A DNA stretch of 64,000 nt from Iris pallida (taxonomy: Eukaryota; Streptophyta; Magnoliopsida; Asparagales; Iridaceae). The DNA is taken from NCBI GenBank assembly GCA_029216955.1, contig JANAVB010033217.1, forward strand, positions 2,486,647 to 2,550,646. Direction: 5' to 3'. The notes under the pieces were generated by a model that ran no database searches, was not told the DNA's origin, and worked only from the letters and a program-made list of their open reading frames with translations. The position numbers and the translations under genes are program-made. Of the stretch, positions 22,534-34,362 are shown in pieces (position 1 is the stretch's first letter; every line of letters starts with the position of its first letter).

Positions 22534-23560
22534 ACCTTCAGGAACACATGATCGCCCTCCAGGAACTCAAGTGGTCTTCGATGGGTGTCGGCATAGCTCT
22601 TTTGTCGACTATGTGCAATCTTCAGTCTTTCCCAAATTAGCTTGACCTTTTCTACAGTCTGTTCCACCAACTCCGGGCCGAGTATCTGCCGTTCTCCGAC
22701 TTCATCCCAACAAATGGGCGATCTGTACTTCCGACCGTACAAAACTTCATACGACGCCATTTGGATGCTGAACTGGTAGCTATTGTTATATGCAAATTCT
22801 ACCAACGGTAGATGGACGTCCCAGCTTGACTTTAAGTCGATCGCACAAAGTCGTAACATATCTTCGAGGATCTGGTTCAACCGCTCTGTTTGGCCGTCGG
22901 TCTGAGGATGATAAGCTGAACTGAACTGTAACTTGGTCCCCATAGCTGACTGAAGACTACCCAGAAGCGTGACACGAACCGTCCATCCCGATCCGATATG
23001 ATAGATACTGGTACCCCGTGCAGCCGAACAATTTTGTCAAGGTAGATCTGAGCAAGGCGGTCGACGCTCCAAGTAACTTTAATGGCTATGAAGTGCGCTG
23101 ACTTGGTTAGTCGATCGACGATGACCCAGATGGCGTCGTTCTCCCGTGGTGTCCTTGGCAGGCCAACAATAAAGTCCATAGTGACATAATCATATTTCCA
23201 TTCTGGAATGGCAAGGTTCTGCATCTCCCCGCCCGGTCTCTGATGCTCAGCTTTCACCTGTTGACAGGCCATACATTGTGACATGAATAGTGCCACATCT
23301 CTCTTCATTTCGTGCCACCAGAAGGTCGTACGGAGGTCCTTATACATCTTTGTACTGCCTGGATGCAAGGTATATTTCGTATAATGCGCCTTCGACAATA
23401 TCTCCTTTCGTAGTTCTGAATCATCCGGAACACATAGTCGGCCATTCAATCTCAGCATGTCGGTCTTATCTTCTGCAAAGTCGGTCGCACTACCTGTTGA
23501 AACTCGCTCGTACATTTTCTTCAGGTACGGATCATCCTTCTGAGTGGTCTTGATCTTTTC
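22534..23560 (-). pseudogene. TE-A integrase, N-terminal and core part
   Basis: Reading leftwards there is a HHCC zinc site ([15 protein letters not shown] ... CMACQQVK) at about 23400-23270, then the core with [18 protein letters not shown] and, in another frame, [13 protein letters not shown]. The two frames (24079-22877 and 22943-22534) meet near 22940, so a frameshift lies within the core. The protein is then cut by TE-B at 22533. Its C-terminus is at 1335-950. The enzyme would insert the cDNA into the chromosome but is dead here. Confidence 0.9.
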
Positions 23561-24078
23561 CAGCAAACTCGGCTCTAACTGCAGTTGCGCCAACCGTATA
23601 TCCTTGAATCGAACTCGAAGGTCGATACCCATTTCTTCTAGATCCCGTAGTAGTCTTCGGTTTATGGATAGCGAGGTAAGATATTTTCGACTCAGAGCGT
23701 CCGCCACAACATTTCCCTTGCCCGGAGTGTAGTCGATCGTCAAGTCATAGTCTTTGATCAGTTCGAGCCAACGCCTATGTCGTAAGTTCAATTCCTTCTG
23801 GGTGAAGAGAAACTTGAGCCTCTTGTGGTCGGTATAGATCGCGCACACCATGCCATACAGATAGTGACGCCATAATTTTAACGCGAACACAATCGTCGCT
23901 AACTCCAAGTCGTGCGTAGGATAGTTCTTCTCGTACGGTTTAACTGTCTGGAGGCGAAGGATATCACATTGTTTCGCTGCATGAGCATACATCCCAAGTC
24001 CTGGCCTGAAGCATCGCTGAAGATCTGAAAACCCTCTGGCCCATCCGAAAGTGCGAGTATAGGGGATGAAATTAGTCA
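23561..24078 (-). pseudogene. TE-A RNase H domain
   Basis: [35 protein letters not shown] and [13 protein letters not shown] are clear. The front of the domain (DASGQ) lies in a different frame at about 24030, so a frame change occurs between about 23945 and 24030. Two adjacent stops follow the RT at about 24073-24079. Confidence 0.88.
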
Positions 24079-25223
24079 CTATTTTAGCTCCTGGAAGGAA
24101 GCTTCACAGTCATCCGACCACTCATACACGACTCCCTTTTGAGTGAGGCGAGTCAATGGCGATGCAATCTTCGCAAAGTCTTTCACGAAGCATCGATAGT
24201 ATCCCGCCAAACCAAGAAAGCTTCGAATCTCACTAGCAGACGCAGGCCACTTCAATCTAGCAACAGCTTCCACTTTCTTCGGATCGACTGCAATACTTTC
24301 GGATGAAATAATATGACCAAGAAAGGATACGCTGTTCAGCCAAAATTTGCACTTACTCTGCTTTGCATACAATTGATTCTCTCGAAGTGTCTGGAGCACG
24401 GTCCGCAGATATTCTGCATGCTGTGCCATGTCCTTCGTGTAGACGAGAATATCGTCAACAAAGACTACTACAAATTTATTAAGAAAGGGTCGAAATACCC
24501 GATTCATCAGATCCATGAAGGCGGCAGGGGCGTTCGTCAGGCCGAATGGCATCACCAGAAACTCGTATTGGCGAAGATCAATCTTCGAAAATACTGACTT
24601 TTGTAATTGATCAATCTTCGAAAATACCGAGTATGAAAGACTGACTTTTGTACGTCGTCTAACTTGATCTTGAGTTGATGATAGCCCGAGCGAAGATCAA
24701 TCTTCGAAAATACCGATGCGCCTTGTAATTGATCGAATAAGTCGTCTATGCGGAGCAATGGATACTTGTTCCGGATGGTGGCCTTGTTCAGCTCTCGGTA
24801 ATCGACACACAGATGCATAGATCCATCATTTTTCTTCATGAACAACACGGGCGCTCTCTACGGTGAAATACTAGGCCAAATAAATCCTCTGTCGAGCAAC
24901 TCTTGTAACTGGACCTTGAGCTCCTTCAACTCGGCGGGGGCCATTCTGTACGGGGCCTTGGAAATCGGTCGAGTATCGAAGAATGTATCGTTGCTGAACT
25001 CGATTTCTCGGTCGAGGGGCATGCCGGATAGCTCATCCGAGAACACATTGGAAAATTCTGCCACAACGTCGGTCTGACCCGCGTTTGTACCATCATGTCG
25101 CGTGTCTCGAACGGACGCCAAATAGCCTTCGTACCCAGAATGCAGCATCCTCCGAGCAAAAATTGCCGAGATCAGCATGCAGGTCAACGACGCCTCACCA
25201 CACAAAAAGCAAAATTCAGGCAC
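24079..25223 (-). pseudogene. TE-A reverse transcriptase with internal scrambled duplication
   Basis: The N-terminal part (25223-24720) carries the leader to the fingers and [24 protein letters not shown] stop at about 24855 interrupts it, where the family has tryptophan. At about 24560-24720 a short stretch is repeated two to three times and moves the frame. Downstream, [17 protein letters not shown] and the intact FVDDILVY site (about 24460-24435) are readable from 24555. LGHIISSES and [11 protein letters not shown] close the domain. The enzyme copies element RNA to cDNA and is clearly dead here. Confidence 0.9.
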
Positions 25224-25598
25224 TCATGGTATACGAAAGGTGACCGTCTTTCTGGCACAGTCGATGGTTGTATTGCACGGCCCGAGCCAATCTATTCCCA
25301 GAATGATATCATAGTCCTTCATGTCTAGAACTATCACGTCAAGATCGATCTTTTGACTGCCGATACAGATAATCTCGTCGCCGCAGGCTAAATTTGTGGG
25401 TAGTGGTGTGCCCGAAGGTGTACTTACGCTAAGGTCGAGATCTAATAATATTATAGAAAATTTGTGCTCGACGGCAAAGTCCGCCGATATAAAACTATGC
25501 GAAGCGCCTGAATCAAATAGTACACGAGTAGGCACATTATTGAAATTTAGTATACCTGTCACGACCGTATCTAATGTAAGCACTGCATCTCGAGTCAT
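25224..25598 (-). pseudogene. TE-A aspartic protease
   Basis: The domain has VLFDSGASHSFIS with the catalytic D-S-G intact, then DYDIILGIDWL, the usual C-terminal flap and strand. It is in the same frame as the upstream zinc knuckles and is bounded by single stop codons. It would process Gag-Pol. Confidence 0.9.
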
Positions 25599-26897
25599 GG
25601 CGTAGACGCGGCCCTGGACATTGGGGCGACGGTCTTGGCCATTTTGCGGTGCGGGTTGATGGGCTCAAGGCGCTGGACCTTGATTCCCTGGACGGTATTA
25701 TTGCTGTTGGGGCGCCATTGGGTTCGGCCTTCTGGTCGGACAATTAGCATGAACGTAGCCCATCTTGCCACAATTCCAGCATCCACCCTCTGGTATCCGA
25801 CAGTCGTTGGTAGTGTGACCGATATGGTGACATCGGTTGCAGTAAGGCCGTGGATCACGCCCTTGATATCCGCCTTGTTGCCTATTGTTTGGACGCTTGG
25901 TCATATTATTTTCTCCCATGTGGCTAGGACGTTTGTGATTGTATGTATGCACAGCGCCGACAGCACCTGGAGGGTATTGGCGTTCAAGGCGGAGGGCGTG
26001 GCTGAGAGACTCCCCTATTGTTTTGTATTGTGGAACAGACACGTGGGCGTAAATAGATGGTCGTAGACCCACTTCAAACCGTCGAGCACGACTCTCCGTG
26101 GAGGGCAGGAATTCTCCAGCAAATTTGGCTAACTTGTTGAACTCTGCTGCATACTGTCGCACCATCATATTCCCTTGCCTTAGCTGCATAAATTCATTTT
26201 CCTTCTCTTGTCGAATGGCTGCAGGGAGGTACTTGATCTCGAACACCTCTCGGAAGGTGGCCCAAAAAATTGTCGTTGTCTAGTCATCACGTCTGATCGC
26301 TCGCTTTTGCACGGCCCACAAGTCGTGCGCGTTCAATCAGTGTAGAAGTTGAGCGCATGCGACTTTCTTGGACTCATCGACGCCCAGAAGCTCGAACCGG
26401 TCTTCCAACTCCTCCAACCAATCGATCGCCACATAAGGGTCTTCAGTACCGCAGAAGGAAGTGTGGAAACTTTTACTGAATTTTGACACCTCAATGTTGG
26501 AACTTCTCGGTGCTGCAGGTAGAGGCTCGGGTACCTCCGGTTCGACTTTACTTTGTTTGGCCGCAGGCTCGGTTATGGCATGGGTTATCGCTGAGTTGTT
26601 GTTGGCCACAACTGTCTAAACGATCTGCTGAAGAGTATCGAGCTGCTTCTGCTGCAACTTGAATTATGCATCGAATCGGGCCTCGAACTGAATCTGGCGT
26701 GCCTCCGTCTGTCGTCGATGTTGCTCATTCTGGCGTTGATTCTCCTCAGCTTGTCGTTGTTGCGCTTCCAGCATACGTAATATTCGTTCCATGGCATCGT
26801 TGGAGGGTCCGGGCCTCGAGCTACTCGAGCCGCTCGAAGCACTTTCTTCGTTCGCCGCCACGCTCACCGCCATGCCTTCTGGGATTTTTGAAGGCAA
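25599..26897 (-). pseudogene. TE-A gag with two zinc knuckles
   Basis: The frame starts near 26873-26897 with a Ser/Gly stretch and a Gln/Arg/Glu-rich coiled-coil-like stretch (MERILRMLEAQQRQAEENQR). The capsid follows (DWLEELEDRFELL, QLRQGNMMVRQYAAEFNKLA). Two CX2CX4HX4C knuckles (CNRCHHIGHTTNDC and CWNCGKMGYVHANC) lie at about 25841-25740. One frame runs the whole length but holds stops near 26664, 26622, 26337, 26280, 25698 and 25665. Most are of the TAA/TAG/TGA type expected from C-to-T decay. Confidence 0.9.
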
Positions 26898-27018
26898 AAT
26901 ACATTAGTCACAAAACTTATTACGGACTGACTTGTATGGAACGACATATCTCATCGACACGAGACCAACGGTTTTGAGACTAGAAACTCAATACTGGAGG
27001 CCAAGGACGTAAAGCCGT
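26898..27018 (-). other. TE-A leader between primer site and gag
   Basis: About 120 bp of untranslated leader. Nothing else is seen. Confidence 0.6.
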
Positions 27019-27030
27019 GCTCTGATACCA
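27019..27030 (-). promoter_or_regulatory. TE-A primer binding site (initiator tRNA-Met)
   Basis: On the minus strand this reads TGGTATCAGAGC, the standard plant primer site complementary to the 3' end of initiator tRNA-Met. It is three bases from the LTR. Confidence 0.93.
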
Positions 27031-27033
27031 TTA

Positions 27034-28693
27034 TGTCATGCCCCGATTCTGGAGAATCGATAGTCGTCCCCCGGTCGTGATGCCGTACGAACCTAAATTG
27101 CGCTCGCACAAGGCATAGTCATAAGGTTATCCGAAACACAACAACAAGAGAATGCGCAGAGTAAATTGAACACACATTATAAAGAAGGAAACTTAAGCTT
27201 TTTTGATAATGAACATCATTTTACAGACTCGATACAAGGGCACCGTGCAGGCTTTTTACAAACTGACTCCATTACAAAATGAACGTCGATGAGATAGCCA
27301 TTTCATACATTTCATCCATTGATTATACAACCGGCATTACAAAACCACCTGGGATGGTGGAAAGTCGCTCCATATGTCTTCTGATCTTCAACAGTGGAGT
27401 CTTCAAAAGAGATTGGATCTAAACTTTGACCGTACGGACGAAGCTTCAAAACATACGAGCGTTGCCTCCCTTCATGCGGCACGCTCCTTTCGATTTATCG
27501 CACCTGTAGAGAGAGCGAGGATCAGTACAATCAACATGTACTGGCGAGTGGCTAATTAATTTTTAGGCTCTCATTTGGTTCAAGAATTTAGATAAAATTA
27601 TACGACTTACTTTTAGTGATCTTTCTAGCCATCCTAGATATTTTCATACAAAGCATTTTGACGAAAAGTAAACCAAGTAAGTTACACCAGAATTTCCCTC
27701 GGCAGAGCGCGCCGTGCAACATAAAACTTACTACCACCTTCCCTGTTAGTTAATAACAATTTATATCAAGTGTTTAATGTAGAGGTCACTGGCATTCACT
27801 AGCTATCCTGGACATAGCCTGGTAAACGGGACCCTTACAACGCAAGTAGCGAGCTCCGATGTAAGTCTCCGTATTACCGATTGCCTATTACCCAGCTCGG
27901 CTATAACTTGTTTCTTCCTAGGCCGAGTCGGTCCCGTGGCCCCGGGTTGTCGCTCGAAGAAACCATCGCCCTTGTCGACAAGTTTTCCATGACCGTGATA
28001 AGTTAACAAGGTATATTTTAGGGTATTATTGGGGCTTGTTATGTAATCGATCCATTTACTTGGTTGTTTTGTAGGCCTGAAATAATTCTCTTTTTTCTAT
28101 ACATATCATCTTTTCTCTTCTAGAACAAAGGACTTGTATTTTTCAAGTGAATCATTCAAATTCGATATCATTACCCGAGTTCTCATTTTGAAATAGAGGG
28201 TCGAGACAAAGGAGGTCAGCCACTCACCTTAGTATTTACTTGAGGCGAGAAACTGGTTGGCCGCACTAGACGTTGCCTACGCGATCACCTGAAATTGCAC
28301 AAGCAACTAATTAGAACACTGTATTATTCAAAAAAATTTAATACGAATGCGAAGTTCGAAACGTAAGCCATAAAAACCATCGAAAACATTCACGAAAATG
28401 CATTCAGAAAACCAAAGCCAAAGAAGCAATTGCGGCATGAAAAGCAGAGCAACGGGAGGTCTCTTCCGACTCAGCCGCAGAGTCTATCCTCGAGGCGCAA
28501 CCCGCTGAATATGGGACTTGGTTCCGAAGAAGCCATTCCATAACGGGGAATGGATCTTAATTTAACCGTTCCCGTTCGATCGATTCGATCGATCCCGACC
28601 TATCGGTCCCAACCGAATCGATAGCGACAGTGTTCCTTTCTCGCACACCCCGTAGACGGAGAACGGGGCACGATATAGGGACGGGGCACTACA
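27034..28693 (-). repeat. TE-A 5' LTR (1660 bp)
   Basis: The plus-strand ends are TGTCATGCCCC and GGCACTACA, giving TG...CA ends in either orientation. The last 899 bp match 1-891. The LTR contains no coding sequence. The frames at 27374, 27803 and 28630 are chance frames. Confidence 0.93.
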
Positions 28694-29372
28694 GTGTGCA
28701 TTATTTTCAAGTACTTGTGCTTGGGAGTCGTTTGATCAGTGTCGCGGCGACGATGAATCAGATGGGTGTGCAGAAGCTCTTCCTACAAGACGATACCTTT
28801 TACTATATGGGACATGATGTATGGAACAAAGAAATCCTTTGTGAGCCAGAGAGATCATGAGTGTTGTAAGCCTACTTGGCATATTCATTGGAGATATTAA
28901 TATAAGTGATTTTTTTGTATACTCTGATGTGTCTCCACCATTTTTTGCTGCTTATGTATTAAATTGAGGCAACCGTTTTGAGAACCTGTCACCTTGTCTT
29001 GCACGAGTGCAACTTTAGACTTATGCAACATCATGCCCTAGTAAGGACGATCGATTATGGTGAAATCGATATAAGGACGAACAATTTTTCGAGACGGGCA
29101 TGACACTTGGGACCACATTCACCACCGACGAAAAGGTTGTAACACAGTCCATGATTGCTACGATGGGAATGATGCAAGACACATTGATCGTGGAGTTTGA
29201 CCAACTAGCTTTTGAGGAGATGCTCTCTAAGGGATACTAAGCCCCACTCTAATACTCAAACAAAGTAAGGATCGCAAGGTGTGGTTATCCAAATCGTGAT
29301 TATCCTACCGTAATGTTGCTAATAACGAAGAAAAAAGAGTGTTGGTCGATGATGATGAGTCAACGTTGTTGG
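28694..29372. other. Unidentified sequence between the two nests
   Basis: About 680 bp match no other part of the window. A 45-codon frame from an ATG at about 29099 (MTLGTTFTTDEKV ... FEEMLSKGY) is the only notable open stretch. I do not recognise it, and it could be a decayed transposon or gene exon. The last five bases are the target duplication of LTR-D. Confidence 0.5.
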
Positions 29373-29561
29373 TGTCACTCCCGTTTTCCGTTATACGTAT
29401 TTTCGTATGCGTATACGAGATCTCTGACGTTTGTAAGGTGACCCGTAGTTAGACTTGTTTTACTTAGCCTAGTCTTAGTTTAATCTTGACTTAGTTTATT
29501 TGACTGGTTTGGTTCAATTTGACTTGGCTTGGCTTGGTTTGGTTTGAGATGGAGATGGTTG

Positions 29562-29570
29562 ATATATAAT
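29562..29570 (+). promoter_or_regulatory. TATA box of LTR-D
   Basis: atatataat is followed 15-30 bp on by a (CT)n leader, the usual start context of LTR transcripts. The TE-B LTR has ttatttaatc at the equivalent place. Confidence 0.55.
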
Positions 29571-29984
29571 CCAACTCCATCTCTCTCTCTCTCCTCATTC
29601 ACTTCTTTATTTACTCCTTATTCTTCCTCATAACTCTCTCCACCTACCAAGAGCTTAGGCAAGTGCAACTTGCTTCATGGAGGAACTCCATTTTTGTTGT
29701 TCCATTGTCTTCCTCATGAGATTCTAAGACACTTTAGTACTTGGCATTTTTAATTTCTATGGTTTATTTCTTGTAGATCTAAGTTGGTTGTATTTTTGAT
29801 TTTCTTGGGTTTTGATCTACCAAAATTTATTATTTTTAAGTTTTGATTGCTCTATGTTGTAGAGAATTCAATTTTACCAAAAATGGACCTTTGAAAAGTT
29901 AGATTTTGACTTATTTTGAGGAAGTTATGGCCAAAATAAGATTTGAGCATTTTCTAGTTCATCTGTGCTGAATTTGGCAGGGAC

Positions 29985-30171
29985 GATGAATAGTGCCGCA
30001 GCCGCAGGAATGAATAGTGCTGCAGCCGCATGAATGAATAGTGCCGTAGCTGTAGGAATGAATAGTGCTGCAGCCGCAGGAATAAATAGTGTCACAGCCG
30101 CAGGAATGAATAGTGCTGCATGAATAGTGCCACAGCCGCAGGAATAAATAGTGCCACATGAATAGTGCCGC
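29985..30171 (+). repeat. LTR-D minisatellite, left part
   Basis: About seven copies of a roughly 24-bp unit, GCCGCAGGAATGAATAGTGC with variants, run up to the TE-E insertion. The array continues at 43829 on the other side. It occupies the place in the LTR taken by the GCCGCAT array in TE-B. Confidence 0.85.
30167..30171. repeat. Target site duplication of TE-E, left copy (gccgc)
   Basis: The mate is at 43829-43833. Because gccgc is also part of the minisatellite unit, a match by repeat slippage cannot be fully excluded, but both copies abut clean LTR ends. Confidence 0.85.
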
Positions 30172-32564
30172 TGTAACGCCCCAGTCCCAAAATACGTAGG
30201 ACCAAGTACGTGAACATGCCAGCTGCACATATACGAAGAATACTCCAATATATGGAATCCTCATATATGCACATAAGCTGTAAATAAAAATAATCACAGG
30301 CCAGAATAACATATCTAATCTCATCACAGCTTAACACAGAAGATAACGAAGTCCAAATAAATAAATAATAGTATCAAAAGATAGCCGGGTGAACATACTC
30401 ACTCCAAACAGCTATGAAAAATAGTCTCACAAGATCGGAGTCCAACCTCCGCAAAATAGAAGAAAAGAGATATAAAATAATGTCTACAACTGTCTCAGAA
30501 TAGAAATAGTCTAGAAATCAAAAGGCACTGCCTCGTCATCAATGTAGGATAGCTCCAACGCCGCTCCGTACTCCTGTGGAAAATCGTCTAAACCTGGAGA
30601 GATAACCAGGTCCTCAGGGGACATAGCAAGATACAAGAAAACACCATGCCATATAAACTGTGATAATATAATAAGAGAAAAGTATGCATGCAATCGGGTT
30701 CCTGACCATTCTACTGTAAATATGCAGTTGAGATACATTCTTTTGACGCATGAGCCCTGGCTGAATATAGGATCCGGTATAGTCCCCTCTTGGGCACCAG
30801 TGACCAAGCGCATGACGTTCCAAGAACGACAGTGGCCAACCTGAGAGGCTCATACCCGTATCTCCAGTGGAGCTTCCGGGTTACAAGGGAAGTGCAATCG
30901 AAGCCCATACGTCAGGTAATGTTCTCCCCATCCAATGCCTAGTATCATCATCTCCATGACTGACATGTACCTCTAGTAACCGCTAAGTCTTCTAGCATGC
31001 AATTCTATTGGCAATTACCCCTATCCGTCGCACGCTCCATACGTATCGGTGGCCAGCCGACTACGCGGATACGTGTCCTACATGTGACTCACATCACGTG
31101 ATACAACAACTGTCAAGGCCGTATGAGATATACCAATACCTCATCATCAATGGGTGGTCAATAAACTAAGTCAATACAAGAGAAAATAAATAAAGCGAGA
31201 AAAACGACCGATAGAGTCGCTTGCACCCAAGTGTGACTTGGAAGCACAGTTTTATAATATTAAGAAACAAGAATGCTGAAAATAACAATTGAAAATAAGA
31301 AGTATAATAATCACAGAGTAAGGTGGCAAGGTATCTTGCCTGATGGTGCAAAGTGGCAAGTCCAAGAAATCACAATGTCAGCTAAGAAACGTCACAGTCT
31401 CCAAACAACTCCGGACGTTGAAACAAACATCAAAAATGCACTCGGTGTAAAAGATATACCTAGGAAATGCCTGTCCAAAAGTCAAATTTTGGAACAGGGG
31501 CAAAATCGTAATTTCAGGTCAAAACGATGTCCGACGTTGGATCCGCTTAACACCGAAACGCGTGCCAAAGTCTATGATCTCTAAAGTCGTCAAACTACAT
31601 GTCTACGGATTCAGTTTGAGGAGAAGAATTCAACAGTATGTCCAGTTTTGGATTCCGATGAGCCGTGTACAAAATCGTCCGTTTGAGTGGGTCGCGGGCT
31701 TGCCAAAAATGGGTTCCGATTCGACCTTCTCAGAATCGAACCAAACTTGGCACACAGGACCAGAATTTTGATCCGGACCTGTTGGCGCCAGTTTCGTCTC
31801 GATTCGACGACTGTGCACGAAGTTATGGGCAAGTTTGCAAAACACCGATACGGGGGTATCTCGACGGATACGCGTTGATTTTGTTGCGCATACACGACAA
31901 AACTGAGTTCCGTCAGTTCCCACACATCAGCGACGTCCATACGCGCCTTTCGATGTGTATAGCGCGTGACCACATCGTCCGGTTTGTCGGGGCGCACGCC
32001 ATATCGGTCAAATTTCATAAAATTAATATAACTAAACACAGGTTTTTCCTCAACTTCATCATCGACCTACTTTTTACACGCTAATCGAAACGACGATCCA
32101 GAAGATGTGTTGCGATCTCGATTATGTTGTCTTTTACTGTTTTTAATTAGTTCCTACATTACTTTATTGCACAGCAAGAAAATTGGCCGACAAATTGTCG
32201 TTTTAAAACAGTTTTATAGCGTTACAGAAAATAGATTTTTGTTCAACTTCGTCTCGATTTTTCGAGCAAGTCGATGGGTTGTTTTCGAAATCCATCTAGA
32301 GGATCTCGATGAGGGTCAAGTCTACTTTCCAGAAAATCTTACGGATCGAAAATCGGTGCTACGAGAAAAAAGTTACGTCGTAGGGAAGTAGGGTACCTTG
32401 AGTGGGAAAACTGCTCCGTGGGTGACGCGGGGCTGACTTCCGATGCTCCGTTCGTCGTGCACAAAACTCTGTCACTGGTGAAACGAACTCGCAGGCGAAG
32501 GGGGTATGATCAGCTGCAAATTTTGTTTTGGAAGTCTAGAGTTTTGAGGCTTGTGGAAAAAGTT

Positions 32565-32575
32565 GTATTTATAAC
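32565..32575 (-). promoter_or_regulatory. TATA box of the TE-E LTR
   Basis: The minus strand reads gttataaatac. The second LTR has the same at 43212-43222. It lies between the microsatellite block and the transcribed part. Confidence 0.6.
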
Positions 32576-32714
32576 AACTTCTAACTAAACCTCATACCAA
32601 TCGGTTTTGGTTTTAAAGCATCCCATGGTTTCGGGTTTGCTCGGGTGAACTGCTGCATGCAGCAAGGGAAAGGGGGTGTGGGACCCGCCCACATGGGGTT
32701 AGTGGTTATTAATA

Positions 32715-32917
<203 letters not shown>

Positions 32918-33165
32918 TATATATGAATACAATTCGCACAAAAATCCTATAAATTGTAAATAAGTAACAAAAATCTTTTATAATAATTGCAGACTATATT
33001 TAGTAGCACTTTAAAATATCAAGCACACATTCGCACACATAATATATATATTTATATATCTATAAATACACCCATATATACCAACTAACTCTTTAATGCC
33101 AAATAATATATAAAAATAATAATTTTTAAATCACTAAAATAATTAGAAAATTTTGGGAGTTTACA

Positions 33166-33205
33166 TCCTACCCAACTTAAAGAAAATTTCGTCCTCGAAA
33201 TTAAA
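33166..33205 (-). promoter_or_regulatory. TE-E polypurine tract and preceding inverted repeat
   Basis: On the minus strand AATTTCGAGGACGAAATT is followed by ttctttaagttgggtagga directly before TGTAAAC of the 3' LTR. It matches the TE-C arrangement. Confidence 0.75.
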
Positions 33206-34362
33206 TTAAGGTCGGGGGATCAAATGCAATGCAAAAAAAAAATTGGTAGTAACTTATAGTTTTAATGCAAGACATACCTTCGTCTTCGAACAATTGCGGG
33301 TAGCGATTTCGGATGTCGTCCTCGCGCTCCCAAGTAGACTCCCCTGGCGAGTGATGCTTCCAAGCCATGCGAACCAATGGAATAGATTGATTCTGCAACA
33401 CCTTCACTCGACGATCGAGGATACCTACTGGTTGCTCCTCGTACGACAAACTCGGTCCAACTGTGATCTCAGAGTGATCAAGCACATGATTGTTGTCTGC
33501 CACGTACCTCCTCAACTGAGATACATGGAATACATCATGCACTCCCTCTAGCGACGGTGGCAAGGCCAATCTGTAGGCAACCTCTCCAACACGTTCCAAG
33601 ACATCGAAAGGCCCGATGTACCTTGGACTTAACTTGCCACGTCCTCCGAATCGAATCGTGCCTCTAGTGGGGGATATCTTCAAAAACACATGGTCGCCCT
33701 CTTTGAACTCCAAAGGTCGACGACGATTATCTGCCCACTGCTTCTGACGATCCTGCGCTGCTCGCAGGTGGCCCTGAATTTTCTTCACTGTCTCCACTGT
33801 GCTCAAGACCAACTCGGGACCCAATAGCTGTCGCTCTCCTATGTCGCTCCAACAAACAGGAGACCGACACTTTCTACCATACAATGCTTCGAACGGAGCC
33901 ATCTGAATGCTCGCTTGATAGCTATTGTTGTAGGAAAATTCTACAAGATGAAGATGGTCCTCCCATGAACCGCCAAAATCAAGCATGCACGCTCTCAACA
34001 TATCCTCTAGCGTCTGTATGGTACGCTCCGACTGGCCATCTGTCTGTGGATGGTATGATGTGCTAAACTTCAATCGGGTGCCCAAACTCTCTTGTATGCT
34101 CCTCCAAAAATGTGAGGTAAATCTCGAGTCACGGTCTGACACAATACTAACAGGCACACCGTATAATCTCATAATCTACTCCATATACATCTCTGCCAAT
34201 ACCTCTGTCGACTGGCCCACTCTAAAAGGTAAAAAATGGGCTGACTTGGTAAGTCTATCAACAATTACCCACACTGCGTCACGTCCCCTAGGACTCCGAG
34301 GAAAACTCGTGACGAAATCCATAGTAATGTGCTCCCACTTCCACTCGGGAATGGGTAGCGGC
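33206..34362 (-). pseudogene. TE-E integrase core, C-terminus and chromodomain
   Basis: Reading leftwards from LTR-F, the integrase core begins at once with the first catalytic Asp (TMDFVTSFPR, about 34330), then SDRDSRF and QSERT. It continues through [26 protein letters not shown] and a reduced chromodomain ([14 protein letters not shown] ... RYPQLFE). One stop codon at 34173-34175 lies inside the core, where the family has a non-stop residue before IMRL. The zinc-finger half of the same integrase is on the other side of LTR-F (37014-37200). Confidence 0.92.
34358..34362. repeat. Target site duplication of LTR-F, left copy (gcggc)
   Basis: gcggc stands before TGTAGCAC of LTR-F and again at 37014-37018 after TCTTGACA. 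Confidence 0.93.

Larger units (their letters stand above)
1..28693 (-). mobile_element. TE-A: Ty3/gypsy LTR retrotransposon, outermost host of the left nest, cut by the left window edge
   Basis: This is a minus-strand gypsy element. Its 5' LTR is at 27034-28693. The primer site is at 27019-27030. gag-pol runs leftwards from about 26897 to 22534 and resumes at 1340-950. The 3' LTR (1-891) leaves the window on the left. TE-B sits in its integrase between two copies of gcgtc (1336-1340 and 22529-22533), and the integrase frame resumes on the far side. Without TE-B the interior is about 4.95 kb, a normal size for a plant gypsy element. The order gag, protease, RT, RNase H, integrase is of Ty3/gypsy type. 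The coding region has many stops, at least two frame changes and a scrambled RT, so the copy is dead. Its own target duplication cannot be tested because the left end is missing. Confidence 0.93.

Noticed and set aside
29925..30337. Minus-strand frames with repeated HYSCGCGTIHS-like units
   Set aside because: They are translations of the LTR-D minisatellite running into the TE-E LTR.
31273..32391. Several 90-140-codon frames in the TE-E 3' LTR, repeated at 41920-43038
   Set aside because: Both copies lie wholly within the LTRs, overlap on both strands and contain no known domain. They are conserved only because the LTRs are identical by origin.
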